DNA of 64,000 bases. It comes from Puccinia triticina (Eukaryota > Basidiomycota > Pucciniomycetes > Pucciniales > Pucciniaceae). The position numbers were made by a program, and so were the translations under genes. The notes under the pieces are model-generated. The model saw only the letters and a program-made list of their open reading frames with translations, had not been told where the DNA came from and did not search any database. Each line of letters starts with the position of its first letter. The stretch's first letter is position 1. Positions 11,401 through 23,322 of the stretch are shown here, piece by piece. The DNA is taken from the NCBI RefSeq assembly GCF_026914185.1, contig NC_070563.1, positions 7,151,001 through 7,215,000 on the forward strand, given 5' to 3'.

Positions 11401-13553
11401 ATTTATGAACTGTGTCACCCTTGTGTACCCAGCCAAAATACAGTTCTCCTGCTCTTGTGCAAATATTAAAACGTTTTGCACTTCTGATATTTTCTTTATC
11501 CAAATCTACACAGTTGTGTTTCAGGCCTGATATATATTTGATGAAAGCAGTTCCCCCCAATGTAAAGAAAATTATATATGCAAGAGCTACCTGATTTTGA
11601 AATGTAGAACTTAAGTTAGGATTAACATGAACTTGACTTCAAGATGAATTTAACAGAGTTGAATGATAGTTCACGTCCAACGGTTGCATGTCACTCCAAA
11701 TTAGATTGGTCTATAGTTCTTGCCCAGTAATTGAACAATTCACCATCACATTGTAAGGACATCTGTCACAGTTCAGACAAAAGCTAACCTCAAATTCAGC
11801 TGTGGCACTCCCTGGGGAGTACCCCCAAACCTTCCCTGGTGTATTTTTTCATGTGTGCTGGTTCCCCTGAAGCTATGAGAAATGGCCAACTTCATAAATT
11901 CATACATTTCTGGTTACTACCCTCCCTTCCCTGAGGAAAATTTTATACATTTGAGGTGCCTGCCCTTAATGGCAAAAAAGGACATTCATACACTTTTTGG
12001 GTGGAACAACTCAATTTGATTCTTGGCAACCAGGAGGCTGAAGTGGCCTTGGCAAGATTCCTCCAAGACTCAAGACGGTTCACGGATCACTTTCCCAAAT
12101 AATATCTTCTCCAACACTTCTTTTTTTCAATCTCCCTTCTTTTCTTTCTCTGTTCATTGTCTATCCTCAGCCCCCCTCCAACCTTATAACACTAGCATAT
12201 TTGTAGTTGTGTTAGATTCATGTGTTTCCTCATTTCACAAGGTTGTTACTTAGATTCATAGTGTGCAATGCCATACAGCCAAATTACACTTTTTTTTTAA
12301 AAAAAAAAAAACACTTTTTGTGTGTACCATCCTACCTAGCAACCAAATTGAGTTGGCATTACATATTTAGGCTACATTCAGGTACACGTTCTGGAAATAT
12401 TTTTCAACCCAAATTGGTTTCCAAAATGTTTTTAAAGCCACCTCAGGTGGTTCCAGAAATATTTTAAAAATATCTGAAAATGGTTAGTCCAACTTGTTCT
12501 TCAGGACATCCGGACTCAATTGAAAAAAAACATTTTGAAAACCAATCAAACTGGTTTTCAAAATATTTTGTTGCACCCGTGGTGCACATGTACACGTCTG
12601 CAGGTGGTGATGAAATTGTCCACCACCAAACCTTGAAGATTCTCTTAGACCAAACATCCTGATTAGTCATCAGTCCTATCCCTGTGGGAAAGATCTCAAA
12701 GACTTGAATCCGATGCATCTCCAAGCTTTTTGCACCTCCTTCGAGAGACTTACCTCTAAACTCACACCATTGGCCCTACAGACTCAAGAATTTCTAGCAA
12801 AAAAACACCTACTTTCTTTTCAAAATGTTTTTAAAAATGTAGTTTTTAGTTTAAAAAAGATCTGAGTAAACAGACTTGTAGCCTGCAATCTCAGCTTCCA
12901 TTTCACCATTTCTTACCCAACTGGCCCCCATGATTACTAGCCCACTCCTCCTGCCCTGAAGTGGTTCTGGAGTGGTGATCCAGCCCTTTTTGGGCTCAAA
13001 ATTTGAGATTCCCTGAGCCCGCGCGGTCTTGAAGGGGGGGATTGGTCACATAACTCTGCCATGTAAAAAAATTTACAGAACGTTTCTTGCCAGGGGGGAT
13101 GGATATGGGGGAGTTTGAAGTGGGCAAAAATAAGCTAAGAAGCTTGCCATTCCAATGGTGCAAAGGGCGCGGGATGAATCAAGAGGAAACAGGGAGGTAT
13201 TGGGGAAAATATAGGAGAGTGACACCTTCCCTGCCATTTGTCTCGAACCTGTAGGGCGAGACATGCGACTTTTGAGGCAAGTCCCTCCTTCGGTGGTCGC
13301 TACGCTCCCCCGAGGAGGGTACGCTTGTGTTAAGTTCGATGCATCTCCCCCAGGCCAAATGGGTGGCCCCTGGCCGCTGCGGGGACGAGGGCTTAGATAC
13401 GTTCGGCGCAGCTGGGCCTCCATCCCAACACACACACTAATGCAGCCCACCGTCGCCTTGCCAAGCCAGATCAGCCAGGTGCAACCAACCATTGGCAAAT
13501 TTCAAGCTTGCACGATATTCGCCAGGAATTTCATCTCGAGTCGTTGATATAAC
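11401..13553. other. Intergenic; decayed repeat pieces
   Basis: No supported gene. 12375-12660 contains inverted TTTCAAAATATTTT-type motifs of a possible MITE. 13265-13420 carries GC blocks (CAAGTCCCTCC...GTGTTAAGTT, then a CCCCCAGGCCAAATGGG block) resembling those near 57.9-58.13 kb. The last ~100 bases must hold the TMA7 promoter, but I see no clear TATA box. Confidence 0.4.
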
Positions 13554-14020
13554 ATGTCCGGTCGACAGGCTGGAAAGGCAAAGGCAAGTTGTCTCCAGTT
13601 GGCTGCTTCTCCGGGGAGGTTCGAATAAGATGTTTTACTGACTTGACCACGAAACTCGCTTTTGGACCATGGCTCCTTGCGAACACTTCTCGCATATCAA
13701 CCTCGGTGTTTATCTATCGGTTGACTCCGTCCTTCGATGAAACCTTTTGATTGCGTATTATCATTGCCACAGCCATTGAAAGCGCCCAAAAAAGCTGCAA
13801 AGGAAGAAGATCAAGATGACAAGGACTACAAAGTGGGTGATTAAAAAATAACCCCAATATGTCTGGACTAAATCTGACATGACACTTTTTTTTTTCGCCT
13901 GAACTAAACGGAATGGACCTTGATTAGGCTAAACAAAAAGCCGAAGCCGAAGCTTTGAAAGCTTTCCAAGCAAAAGCTGCTGGAAAAGGTCCATTGATCA
14001 CGACAGGAATTAAGAAGTGA
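13554..14020 (+). CDS. TMA7: Translation machinery-associated protein 7
   Basis: Three short exons give a complete 60-residue protein: 13554-13583 (MSGRQAGKAK), 13773-13832 (PLKAPKKAAK and an acidic run ending KDYK) and 13928-14020 (AKQKAEAEALKAF to GPLITTGIKK, then TGA). This matches Tma7/CCDC72, a tiny Lys/Ala-rich protein that co-purifies with ribosomes in yeast, at about its usual 60-64 residues, including the MSGRQ start and the C-terminal GGIKK-like end. Intron 1 (13584-13772) begins with GC (AAG|GCAAGT) and ends CCACAG, so it is a GC-AG intron; intron 2 (13833-13927) is GT-AG. All junctions are phase 0. The gene looks intact and is convergent with the RGG-protein gene at 17161-15458. 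Confidence 0.93.
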
Positions 14021-15457
14021 GCCTCATTTGTCTTCAACCCAGAGATAGAAAGCGTTAGAGCAAAAACTCAGAACCCATGCATTTGAAAACAAAAACCCGC
14101 TCTGATCTGAACGAACCTAAAAGGTCCGGCAAGAAATGAAACTGGTCAAAACGTCCATCGCATGAACCCTCATGAGCACCATCGGTCGAGAAAACGGATT
14201 TTACGTTTCTCCTCTTTCGTTCGCAACTGGAAACGCCGCAACCATTACAAGACATAAATATAGCATGGCGGATTTGTAATTTAGTGTTTTTTGTGCCCGC
14301 TACGCCAAAGTTAAATCATAGCGCTCACTGCGCTCCAATTACAGCTACAAGAAAATATGTACATGCGCAAAAAAACTATATTTGATCACGGGAGGCACAT
14401 CGCGTTGCAGCCGCAGCCACCATCAACGCACCGGAAACTTGCAGCCAATATCACCTTTAGCGGCTAGATTAGATGAGAAAATATTTACAAGTTATTCCCT
14501 ACTGAATTAATGGGTTCAGTTCCATTTCAACGCTGGAGAGATCTGTGGTGTAGGAGAAATGACCAAAGAGACTTCAACCAAAGGAAAGCCGCCAGTAAGA
14601 GTAAACAAGAGATTGAGAGCAGGTAGATTGGAGGTAAGCGAGACTAAACGAAGAGAAGCAAGCGGGTAGCGATAAGCAAATGATCATGATGGCGGTGGGG
14701 GAGGGGCAACAACGACTTGCGGCATCCGTTTCAGACGAAGAGGTGGAGCATAACGAGCGCGAGTTCGTTCTGCGCACTTGCTTGCGTCGCAACGCATCTG
14801 TTTCCTTGCTCCCGTCTTTCAGGTTCGACTTGAGGTTGGCCACCTGTTTAGAAAGCTCGCCCAGGAATCGCCAGAATGCCTTGTTTGACAAAGAATGAGA
14901 TGAAATTTTACTTTTCTGGTGGTATAACATGATTGATTTTGCAGCCTCTACGCTTCATCACAATTGTGCCATGTCAGTGGGCATGAATCTGTGTGCTTGG
15001 CACGGGTAATGGAGCAGCCAGGTTCATTCTGTTGAGCTTCAATAGTGTTTCATTGAAGCTATTCTCAAACCAGCATATTTGTTCTTGATTTTTTTGCCCT
15101 TTTGCATTTCGGTTTAGAAAGAACAAAATGAAACCCAGAAAGACGGGAAAATTTGGGGTTTCGGAGGGCAAGTCACAGGATAGAACGAGAGCCACAAGAT
15201 AGAACGAGACAAAGCAAAATAAAATAGTTTGGGATTTTTGAAACATGATGAAGAGAAGGGTAACCCTATGACAAAACGGATTGTTCGTAATCGTAATCGT
15301 CAGTGATGTATTAGATGATCATGACAGCGACAAAATTTAAGCTCACGTGTATCCAGATAATTTCAGTTCATTCCCAAACACTTGACTGATCAATAAGGGG
15401 ATATCTCATAAGCAAAGGGGGCATGGGTTGAAGAAAAGACAGTATGGCCGAATGTCG
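14021..15457. other. Intergenic between convergent genes
   Basis: Between TMA7 and the RGG-protein gene. The minus-strand ORF 14930-14574 (about 118 codons, with AFWRFLGELSKQVANLK and a hydrophobic C-terminal stretch) might be coding, but it overlaps a plus-strand ORF of similar quality and I recognise no family. Confidence 0.35.
14574..14930 (-). CDS. Doubtful ORF, unknown
   Basis: An open frame of 118 codons with an amphipathic stretch (FLGELSKQVANLKSNLKD), a Ser/Arg-rich middle and a hydrophobic tail containing IMIICLSLPACFSS. There is no known domain. The first coding block could begin after a splice acceptor near 14885. It is listed only because it lies in otherwise empty DNA; a 3' UTR or chance ORF is equally likely. 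Confidence 0.2.
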   Translation of the reverse strand: MLYHQKSKISSHSLSNKAFWRFLGELSKQVANLKSNLKDGSKETDALRRKQVRRTNSRSLCSTSSSETDAASRCCPSPTAIMIICLSLPACFSSFSLAYLQSTCSQSLVYSYWRLSFG

Positions 15458-17161
15458 TCACGTTGATGGGGTGACTTGAGTACCGTTGGGGTTAGATTGC
15501 CCCTAAGAGACAAAAAGAACCAAAAGCAAATGTAAAAAATAAAAATTGAAATTGGATATAAATCACTCGGTCAATGTCAATCACATTGATCAATCAAAAG
15601 ATTCACTGACCTGTGCAGGACCGGTCTGATTGTCATGAACCGATGGTTGGTCAACTTTCTGACTTTCTGAACCTTCCGCACCTCTCGCGCCACCTCTGCC
15701 ACCTCTTCCTGCGCCTCGTCCTCGAGGATGGGCACCTCGAGCTGGTCTTCCTCTAAACCCAGACCCTCTGTGATTGTTCCAGGAATGTTTTCCAGGGTTG
15801 GGGTTGGTCATCGAATCTGTATAAGGACGGGATCGATTCCAATCCTGAGGATGGCCGGGATTATTGTGTTATCAGTGCCAATTTATCCGGTAGGGGATTC
15901 CAAACAAATTGCCAGACAAAATCCTCACATCTTCTGTTTTTTCCCAATCCCATTCTCGACCTTGAGTTTTCTTCAATTTCCTGTCAGCTGCCGCTTTACG
16001 AGCCGCATCGATCTCTTGTTGTTGCGCCCGTTGAGCTTCGAACTGGTTGGAGAAATAGGACCATGAAGCAATCGGGGCCACAGAATTAGTAGAAGTTTAG
16101 TTTACAAGCACACGTTGACGTACATTCCGTTGACTCTTGAGCTCGATCTCTCGATATTCGGCAGCGTCTTGATCAGCCGCTTTCTTCTGCTCTATAAGCC
16201 GTGCGTTCTTCAGTGCCATGGCTGCCATTTTGGCCTCCAAGTCAGCCGGCGAAAGTTTCTCCTGTGGCCAATTCGAGATTGGGATGAGTCTTGATTGCCC
16301 ATTATCATGCGCATCATTTCTTCAACATATGAATAATAAAGTTTTGTCGAAGGGGTACGAACCTTGGGTAAATCAACTTGTCGCACGTAGGGTTGCTTCT
16401 TTGGGGGACCTTTAGGCGACAATTCGGCTGGCTTGATCGGACTTGGGTCTTCACTTTGGATATCGTTCACAACTGCATTTTCATTCAGATTGTCTGGACC
16501 CTTGGCCTTGTCGTTTGTAGGATCCTCCCCCGCTTCGTCATTGCTTTGGACCTCGTGCTCGTCATCCTCATCATCATAATCTTCGTCATCCTCGTCTTCA
16601 ACTTCTTCATCGTCCTCCTCATCATCATCTTCAGACCCTTCCGAAACTGATGATGCAGACTCGCCGTTCTCCTTGGAGAGCTCGTGAAGGCTCTTTTCTT
16701 TGACCTCTTGTTCTTTTACACCGTCAATCGAGGTTCCCGTTTTATCAGCAGGGAAGGACCGATCATCATCGGCAGAACCTCTTTGCCTACGTCCTCTGGC
16801 GCCTCGGGGCAAGTTGGTGCCACGTCCACGCGCACCCTTGCTCTGTCCCCGGGAGGAACCGCGCGGGTTGCTGTGATTTACTCGATTAGAATCGTGTTGC
16901 TTTTCTGCGTTTTTAGGCTGATTATCTCCAACGTCCCATTTGGATTTTTCACTCTCGTTCTCTGTTCATTTCGGCGGTTGTTGTTTGATAACCCAGAAGG
17001 ACATAACACGATTGAGATTCAGCGTTGTGAATTGTTGCTCGTAACCAATGATTGAGACTTCTAACGATTGATTTCGATGCGATGATTGATTAGTTTGGGC
17101 ACTCACGGGTAGCGGGCTCCTTGACAGCTAGCAAATCGGCGTCATCGTTGAATATTTCCAT
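15458..17161 (-). CDS. Acidic/RGG-rich coiled-coil protein, CCDC9-like
   Basis: I reconstruct six exons on the minus strand: 17161-17107, 16961-16363, 16261-16124, 16042-15929, 15844-15611 and 15502-15458. All junctions are GT-AG and in phase, giving 394 residues ending in TGA. In order the protein has a short N-terminus (MEIFNDDADLLAV), an Arg/Gly segment (RGSSRGQSKGARGRG), a long Asp/Glu tract, a helical charged segment (KLSPADLEAKMAAMALKNARL, then EAQRAQQQEI and GREWDWEKTED) and a C-terminal GRGAGRGGRGGARG box. The LEAKM-to-REWD part resembles the conserved block of CCDC9-type proteins; that family call is tentative. RGG boxes suggest RNA binding. A hAT element lies 68 bases upstream of the ATG. 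Confidence 0.72.
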
Positions 17162-17220
17162 GTTTCGATAGTTCAAATCGGTAGAGCAGAAGGGTGCGAA
17201 ACACACACCGACGAGCCAAA

Positions 17221-17228
17221 CGATCGAA
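17221..17228. repeat. hAT target-site duplication, left
   Basis: CGATCGAA here and CAATCAAA at 21497-21504 match at 6 of 8 positions. Both mismatches are G to A within CpG, as expected if an identical duplication decayed by deamination. Confidence 0.75.
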
Positions 17229-17456
17229 TAGGCATGGCAATCGGGCGGGTTCGGGCCGCCCGTGTCGGGCCGCCAAATAAACAGGCGGGTCGGGCCGGGT
17301 CAATTTTACTCAAAATGCTACCCGACCCGAACCCGTTTGGCCAACGGGCTGCCCGCGGGCCACCCATGGGCAGCCCGCGGGCTTCCATACCCGTTTGGCC
17401 CGTGGGCTACCCGCGGGCAGCCCGCAGGCCTCAGCTCATGAGGCCAAATTACGTAG

Positions 17457-19712
17457 TCACATCTCAGATTGCAGGGGGGCATAGGAGGCTCCGAGATGCC
17501 CCCTACACTTGACATAGAAAGAGAAACAGAGAAATAAAAACATAAATCTCTTCTTGGCTGCTAGTTTGCTCGCGCAAGTTGTGTTCATCCAGTCTTGAGT
17601 GCAAATTAATGCTTCGACTGATTCCTTGCTAAGGCGCATCCAAGAATCCTCAAGAACCCGTCTGCCGGTGGAAAAAGCGGACTTGGAAGCAACGGAGGTC
17701 ATAGGGATCATGAGGAGGGTTCTGGCAACCTCAGCTAGGGATGGGAACCGTGAGGCATTCAATTTCCACCACCCAAGTACGTCAAAGTCAGAATTGTTGG
17801 GGAGTATGACATTTCTTTCTTTGAGATAAAGATCCAGCTCCGCTCCCGGCGCATTATGTTGAGAAGAATCTGTCAAGCCAGCCATATAGGAATGGAAGGC
17901 AGAAAGGTTGTGATCAATTGTCTTCTTCTTTGAGCTAGTTTTGTGACTGCTGGGGGTTATAGGGTTGACTGACGGTGCTGGAACAAACACGTTCCAGAGT
18001 TCCAATAAGGAGGACCTAACTCTCCTGATGAAATCACCGACTTCATCACCAGCCAAAGTGTGGTGCTCAAGGCTGTAGCGGAGATACCACATTTTGTAAC
18101 GTGGGTCAAGGACAAGTCCAATAGCCAGGAGTACCTTGACTGGCTCCCAGTACTTCACAAATTTCTCCTTCATTGGCCCAATCATGTCGGCCAGGAGAGG
18201 TAGCTCCGTAGACCGGTTTAGTTGCACTTCAATTGCGGTCATTGCACGGTAGGCCTGGTTGATTGTTGGGTACTGGGTACCACTCAATAAGACAGTGGCT
18301 AAAGAAAAGAAGTCAATGAGAAACAGAGACATACACAGTCATGAGAAGAAGAAACTTACCTTGAGTAAAAGGTTCCAGAAACCTCTCCATGACAACAAGG
18401 TCCTCCCATTGAAGTTCTGTTGGGCAATGTTGAAACTTTTTTTCCTGAATAACCAATTCTTGGAATGCCAACTTGCAGGGCAAGGATGACTCCATCATTA
18501 GATAGGTCAAGTTCCATCAAGTAGGGACGTCCTTTGACGGACGTTTCTGCTTGAGGTCAATGTTTACCGCAGTGAGGGCCTTCTCAAAGGCATCCATTCA
18601 AGATGAAGACCCACGGATCCAATGAACACTAGTACGAAGATGATCCACGGCAGTACCTGCAAAGTTGAGCCCGTCCTTGACAACCAGGTTGATTATGTGG
18701 GCTAAGCATTGAACATGGAAATAAGTTGAGGTCGCAGTGCCAGTAGTAGCACTGCAATCTTCAACAAATTGCTTAAGTCGAGCCATTGTGGCCGTGTTTG
18801 ATTGTGCATTATCTAGTGTGACAAAAGAGACCTTGTTCACAATTTTCCAATTGCGGATAACTTGGCTGAGACGGTCGGCAATAGCTGGTCCAGCGTGCGG
18901 AGGTGGAAGCGGACGGAAACTGAGAATCAATTTAATAAGGTTCCACTCTCCATTGACGTAATGTCCTGTAACCACCATGTAGCCTGTGAGGTCAGAAGCG
19001 GTCCATAAGTTGGTTGTTAGGGCAATGCAATTGGTGTCCTTTTCAATCTGTCTGATAAGTGCCGCCTTTCACTTGTTGAAAATATTGACACAATTGTTTC
19101 AAATACTCTTGCATCCAGGAATGACAAATTGAGGCTGGGCCTCCTTCATGAACTGGATAAAACCTTTGTGTTCAGCCATGGCAAAAGGGTACTTGTGCTG
19201 AATTATCATTTCAGCCATTTGTTCACGCGTCCTCAATTGATTGTAAATCCAGACGCCACAACCGCTAGGAGCTTGATTAGTTCCAGATGCGGCAAAGCTC
19301 AGCAGTCCTTTTCTTGGTCTTATTGCGCCTCCCTTTTCCAATATACACTTTTCAGAATGTCTCCAAAGGTGTTTATATCCTGCGGACAATGCTCCTGATA
19401 GTTTTTGATTGCAGTAGTTGCACTGCACTTTTTCTTTGCCATCAGAGTCTACAAATCAGCTGTTGTAACCAATTTGATAAGTTGACTGTCTCAACACCCT
19501 GAACAAGAGAGAAAATGCCTTCAGGAATTGAAGTGAAAAGTGAGGGGCTGACCTATGACCTTCAAGAAGTTCTCCCATACACCACTAGTAAGTTTTCTTT
19601 TCTTTGAATTCGTATCATCAACCGAGTCACTTTCAGTACACCCCGGGGCCAATGGAGCACCCCGAGCGTGATTGGATTGCACCCCTGGGACCCCGCAAGT
19701 CAATGACCGCAA
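17457..19712 (-). pseudogene. hAT transposase with BED finger, nonsense-damaged
   Basis: Reading from 19712 down: a KKRKLTSGVWENFLKVI segment, an intron with donor ATAG|GTCAGC and acceptor GTAG near 19452, then a BED finger (VQCNYCNQKLSG...HLWRHSEKC). The core includes LTTNLWTASDLTGYMVVTGH, TLDNAQSN and CLAHIINLVVKDGL, followed by FLEPFTQ, a GTAAGT...TTTAG intron, and the C-terminal dimerisation block (LARTLLMIPMTSVASKSAFS to RRVLEDSWMRLSKESVEALI). Four in-frame stops interrupt it, all TGA: 19101-19099, 19071-19069, 18600-18598 and 18519-18517. The last falls where hAT proteins have a T-R-W-N motif. The protein is inactive; the introns remain intact. Confidence 0.85.
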
Positions 19713-21228
19713 CGGTGGCGCTCAATCTCGACATGTCCCAGGGGCGCACCACCGTGACGCACCTGGGGCGTCACAAAACGTCCCCGTTGCGCAATCTGAT
19801 CACGCACCTGTTGCATAAATGGGATTGGTGCGCCACAGGAACACACCCTTGATCGTCCCTCGGGCGTCCCATGGGGGTGAAGATTACTCTGCTGGAGCGT
19901 CCTGGTTGCTGGATATGGCGAGGTTGGGGACCCCTCAGCCGCTGCCAGCAGATAGTTGATTGGGTACCCTTGGAGCCCTGAGCGGCGACCTGCGGATATT
20001 TGACCCGGGTGCCTTGAGGCGCTCAGCAGCGACCCGCAGCTGAGCAATCCGGCACCAAAAATGTATGCCAGATCCATTGGGATTCGATTCAATTGGATCA
20101 TCCTGGTGACTGATGGCAGGCGGATGCTCTGCGGAACTATGATGGGGCAAATACAACTGCGGGGCCCATGGGACTTGTGTGGGCGTGTCTTTGGGTACTG
20201 GCACTTGGCCAAGGGTCAGGGCACACAAATATGTAGAATATATTAGTTCATGGGGAAACTCTTGCTTGCCAACAAGATTGGAACTCAATTGCTCTCCAAC
20301 AAAATATGAAATCGGTCCTATTAAGTAACCGTCTCCTCTATCCTCAAGAACCATCAAACAATGTTCAGATGGATTCGAATGCTCTGTAAATTTGGGTGGT
20401 GATGGGATCAATCCAAAGGGCAGATAACTACAAATTAGAAGAATATAGACAACTGCTAGAGTTTCTCTGCCTGAACAACAGGAGCCCGGCGATAAAATAA
20501 TAACGAGAGAGAGTTTAGGGGAGGAGCCAAGGGCCTGACGCTTGAGGGTGGGGAGAGCAAGTGCGTTGGAGGGGGAGTCAGAGGGAAGAAGAGAGGGTGG
20601 ATGATGGTCGGTTGGAGGGAAGAGGGAGGTTGGATGATGGTCAGCGAGGGAACTGGGGTTGCCTGAGGAATTGGTTGTGAGGTGTCCAAGCCTCCAAGGA
20701 TTCAGTTGATGATAGAAGCAATACATAAATGGCAAGATTCACAAGTCCGTTCATCATCATGGAAGACAGAAGCCAGACTTGTGGTGTCACAGGGCTGCCA
20801 TGGGCCCGGCCTGGTGGCGGTAGGAGTTGGATGCGAGCTCTGGGACCAAAGCGCCACTGGCCCGTCTGGGTCATTGATTGGTCCCACACATGATGCGGCC
20901 CAGGGCAACCCATCTGGACACTGATGTTGCGCAACGGTGCCCAAAGCCTGCTGGGGACATCCCAACGGCGCCACGGTCGGCGAGGCGCTGCAATGATGGT
21001 ATGGGTGCGCCCCTAATGTTGGCGCAATTGCTGGGCAATCCCAAGGTCTCAGTGGCGCATCCGTGGCGTTGACTGCATGTGGCTTGGATGTGGCCCACCA
21101 CCTTTTCTCAATTTGCCCCGCTGTGTAGGTGCTGGAGTCTGAGTGCCCGAGGTTTCCTTATCTTGGCTTGCATCTTGATTTTGCAACTCTGTTTGCGGAT
21201 TCACTTTGAGGTCGATATCCCCGGCGTT
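19713..21228. other. GC-rich interior of the hAT element, unexplained
   Basis: Upstream of the BED-finger exon. 21255-21100 on the minus strand reads DLKVNPQTELQNQDASQDKE and may be an N-terminal exon. Between about 19640 and 21070 the sequence is GC-rich at both ends (many GGCGC/GCGCC motifs) with an AT-balanced centre, suggesting a nested insertion. I could not match its termini. Confidence 0.35.
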
Positions 21229-21504
21229 GGAACTAGCCTTGTCAACAGGCCGCAAGAGGTCGAAGCGTGGATGCAGTCACGCGGTGGATGCCAATCTGGC
21301 AGATGGTACCACAGGTTCAAACAGACTCGTATGCCCAGGGCCGCCCGGGGGCGCCCGTCGGGCGGGCTCGCTCTGGTCATGGGTCTGTTGGGTCAGGCCG
21401 ACTTCACAAATTTCCCCAAAAAGGCGACCCGAACCCGGCCTGAACCCGGCCGGGTTCGGGCCGCCCGCCGGCCGGCCCGCCCGATTGCCATGCCTACAAT
21501 CAAA

Positions 21505-22573
21505 TATCAAGTCCAGAAGAGCAAAGTAGAAACCAAGAAAGTGAACATGGTGATGGAAAAGTCTATGTTTGATCATTCAGCTTGACTTTCTTACGCACCT
21601 TCTGGGGAGTTTTGAGCTTTGGACATGGTTCTAGTTGGCTGAGTGCAGTTCTTGAAAGCGTTCTAATAGGAAGTCACCCAAAGTTCTTGATGGGGGATTC
21701 CACTGACAAAGGTCGCTCGAGTTTCAAAGATGCGTAGTCTGCATATAATTTACAAGTGTATAACTATAACCGTTATGACTGTACATAACTGTAAACTGCA
21801 GCTCAACCAGAGCAGGGCACCATGCCGTCATCTGCACTTTGGAAAACCTTTCAAGTTTTGCCAGAGCCATGCCATGTCATATGTTCCCAAACGTCAGCTT
21901 TGCGCCCGGCAGGGGACTTGGGCAGAACTTATAAATGTGTAAATATTTACATAGACATCATACAATTTTTTGCAAATGTTTAATATAGAAATTTACTTGA
22001 TTTTGTGGGTCAAGAGGTCTCAAATCTGTTTCCAACAGCATAAAAAAAGGGTGTTTGTGAGTTGCGACTTGAGTTTGTGAGTGAAGTTTTCTCACCAGCT
22101 TGGTTCCACACGCTGTTGAATCGGGTGCATGTATGATGTTGACATATGACAGGTTTTCAGAGGTTTTCAAACCTCATTAAAGACTGCCACACGGCACCAT
22201 GCTCCTTGTTCTTGATCAACTTCATATAGGAAAAGAAATATTGTCTTTTCTAGAATGCTTGGATTTCTTGCTAATTTTCCGGTTTTGTTATGCACTTACC
22301 TCCCAATTAAACTTCTCACCAAACTTTAGTGAAACCTTGCATTCAAGGTTTTTTCAGCACATGCAGTTTTCACTTGCAGAAACTTCCTCACCTAACTCTA
22401 ATCACCACTTGGATTATCATTCTTCAGCACATGTAGCTAGCATGTGCTTGTTGATTGCTGCGCTCAACAGCACCAGCAATCTTGTGGATCCAGAAATTCC
22501 TGTGGTGCTGACCGGTTTCCCCTTCTCTTGAGCTGTCCCACCCGCCAGCCCTCAGTGCTTGCCCTCACCCCCC
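21505..22573. other. Intergenic; no supported gene
   Basis: AT-rich DNA between the hAT element and MULE-like copy B. Short ORFs show no domain or conserved structure. Confidence 0.45.
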
Positions 22574-22582
22574 ACCCCAGCC

Positions 22583-23322
22583 TTAGCTTAACTAAGCCTC
22601 TCAAACGGAGGGTCCGGGGGACCCCGCCCGGAGGGCTCTCCGCAGGAGAGGCTTACGCCTAATGTCTGAAGTCTGGCAGGGAAAGGAAGGATATTCAACC
22701 CCAAAACCACTAAATAATTATTTAAAAATCAGCAAAATATGTAAAAAAAAAAAAAAAACTGAATAGACAGTTTCATTGGCAGTGCTGATGCGCACCCTCA
22801 CCCAAAAGTTTGAGCAAAAAGCTTCAAAACTGATTGAAGGAATCCGTTTTGAAGGTCAAAGGAACCCTGAAGGATATTACATTGCTCTGAAGATCCATTT
22901 TTGAATTTTCTGATAATATGCACAATTGAGTTTCCTATATGCAACAAAATGCAACACTACATGTGTAGGATCTGCGGGTTTGCGGATCCAGGATCCACCA
23001 GGCATGATGGTTGCGCATCCTTAGTTTACATTTCTTCATGTTTTTTATTTTTAAACCATTAGTACAGTGCAAATGGTTTGGATTGAGGAGATGAGACCTG
23101 TGCCAATGAAAGCTGAGGTCCAGAAGTATCTTTTGGCTCTGGGGCAGGTCCACAGGACCTGAGGGGGAGGCTGGCTGAGGCTTAATATTTTCCCTCCAGC
23201 CATTTGTGATTTCTTTCCCAGCCAAAATTTTGACATTACGCGCAAGTCCCTCCCTGCGGCAGGGGCCGCTTCGCGGCCAGCCACAGCGAGCCTCCCACCA
23301 GGGGGGACTGGTGTTAAGTTAG
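22583..23322 (+). mobile_element. MULE-like non-autonomous element, copy B
   Basis: It begins TTAGCTTAACTAAGCCTCTC and ends GTGTTAAGTTAG, and is flanked by a perfect 9-bp duplication ACCCCAGCC (22574-22582 and 23323-23331). The left GC block (gaccccgcccggagggctctcc) and right GC block (ggaggctcgctgtggctgg on the reverse strand) match the other copies. The body aligns with copy D over most of its length, including a shared CTGATGCGCACCCTCACC. It inserted just 5' of the DDE transposase gene at 23.4 kb. Confidence 0.88.

Larger units (their letters stand above)
17229..21496 (-). mobile_element. hAT DNA transposon, decayed
   Basis: The left terminus (17229) TAGGCATGGCAATCGGGCGGG is matched as a perfect 21-bp inverted repeat at the right terminus ending at 21496. 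Flanks are CGATCGAA (17221-17228) and CAATCAAA (21497-21504), an 8-bp duplication whose two differences are both CpG to CpA. GC-rich subterminal regions (17235-17420 and about 21320-21480) follow. It encodes a minus-strand BED/hAT transposase. Size, TIR and 8-bp TSD all fit the hAT superfamily. Confidence 0.9.

Noticed and set aside
15728..17055. Plus-strand ORFs opposite the RGG-protein gene
   Set aside because: Shadows of the minus-strand exons; the reverse strand has consistent splice sites and protein features.
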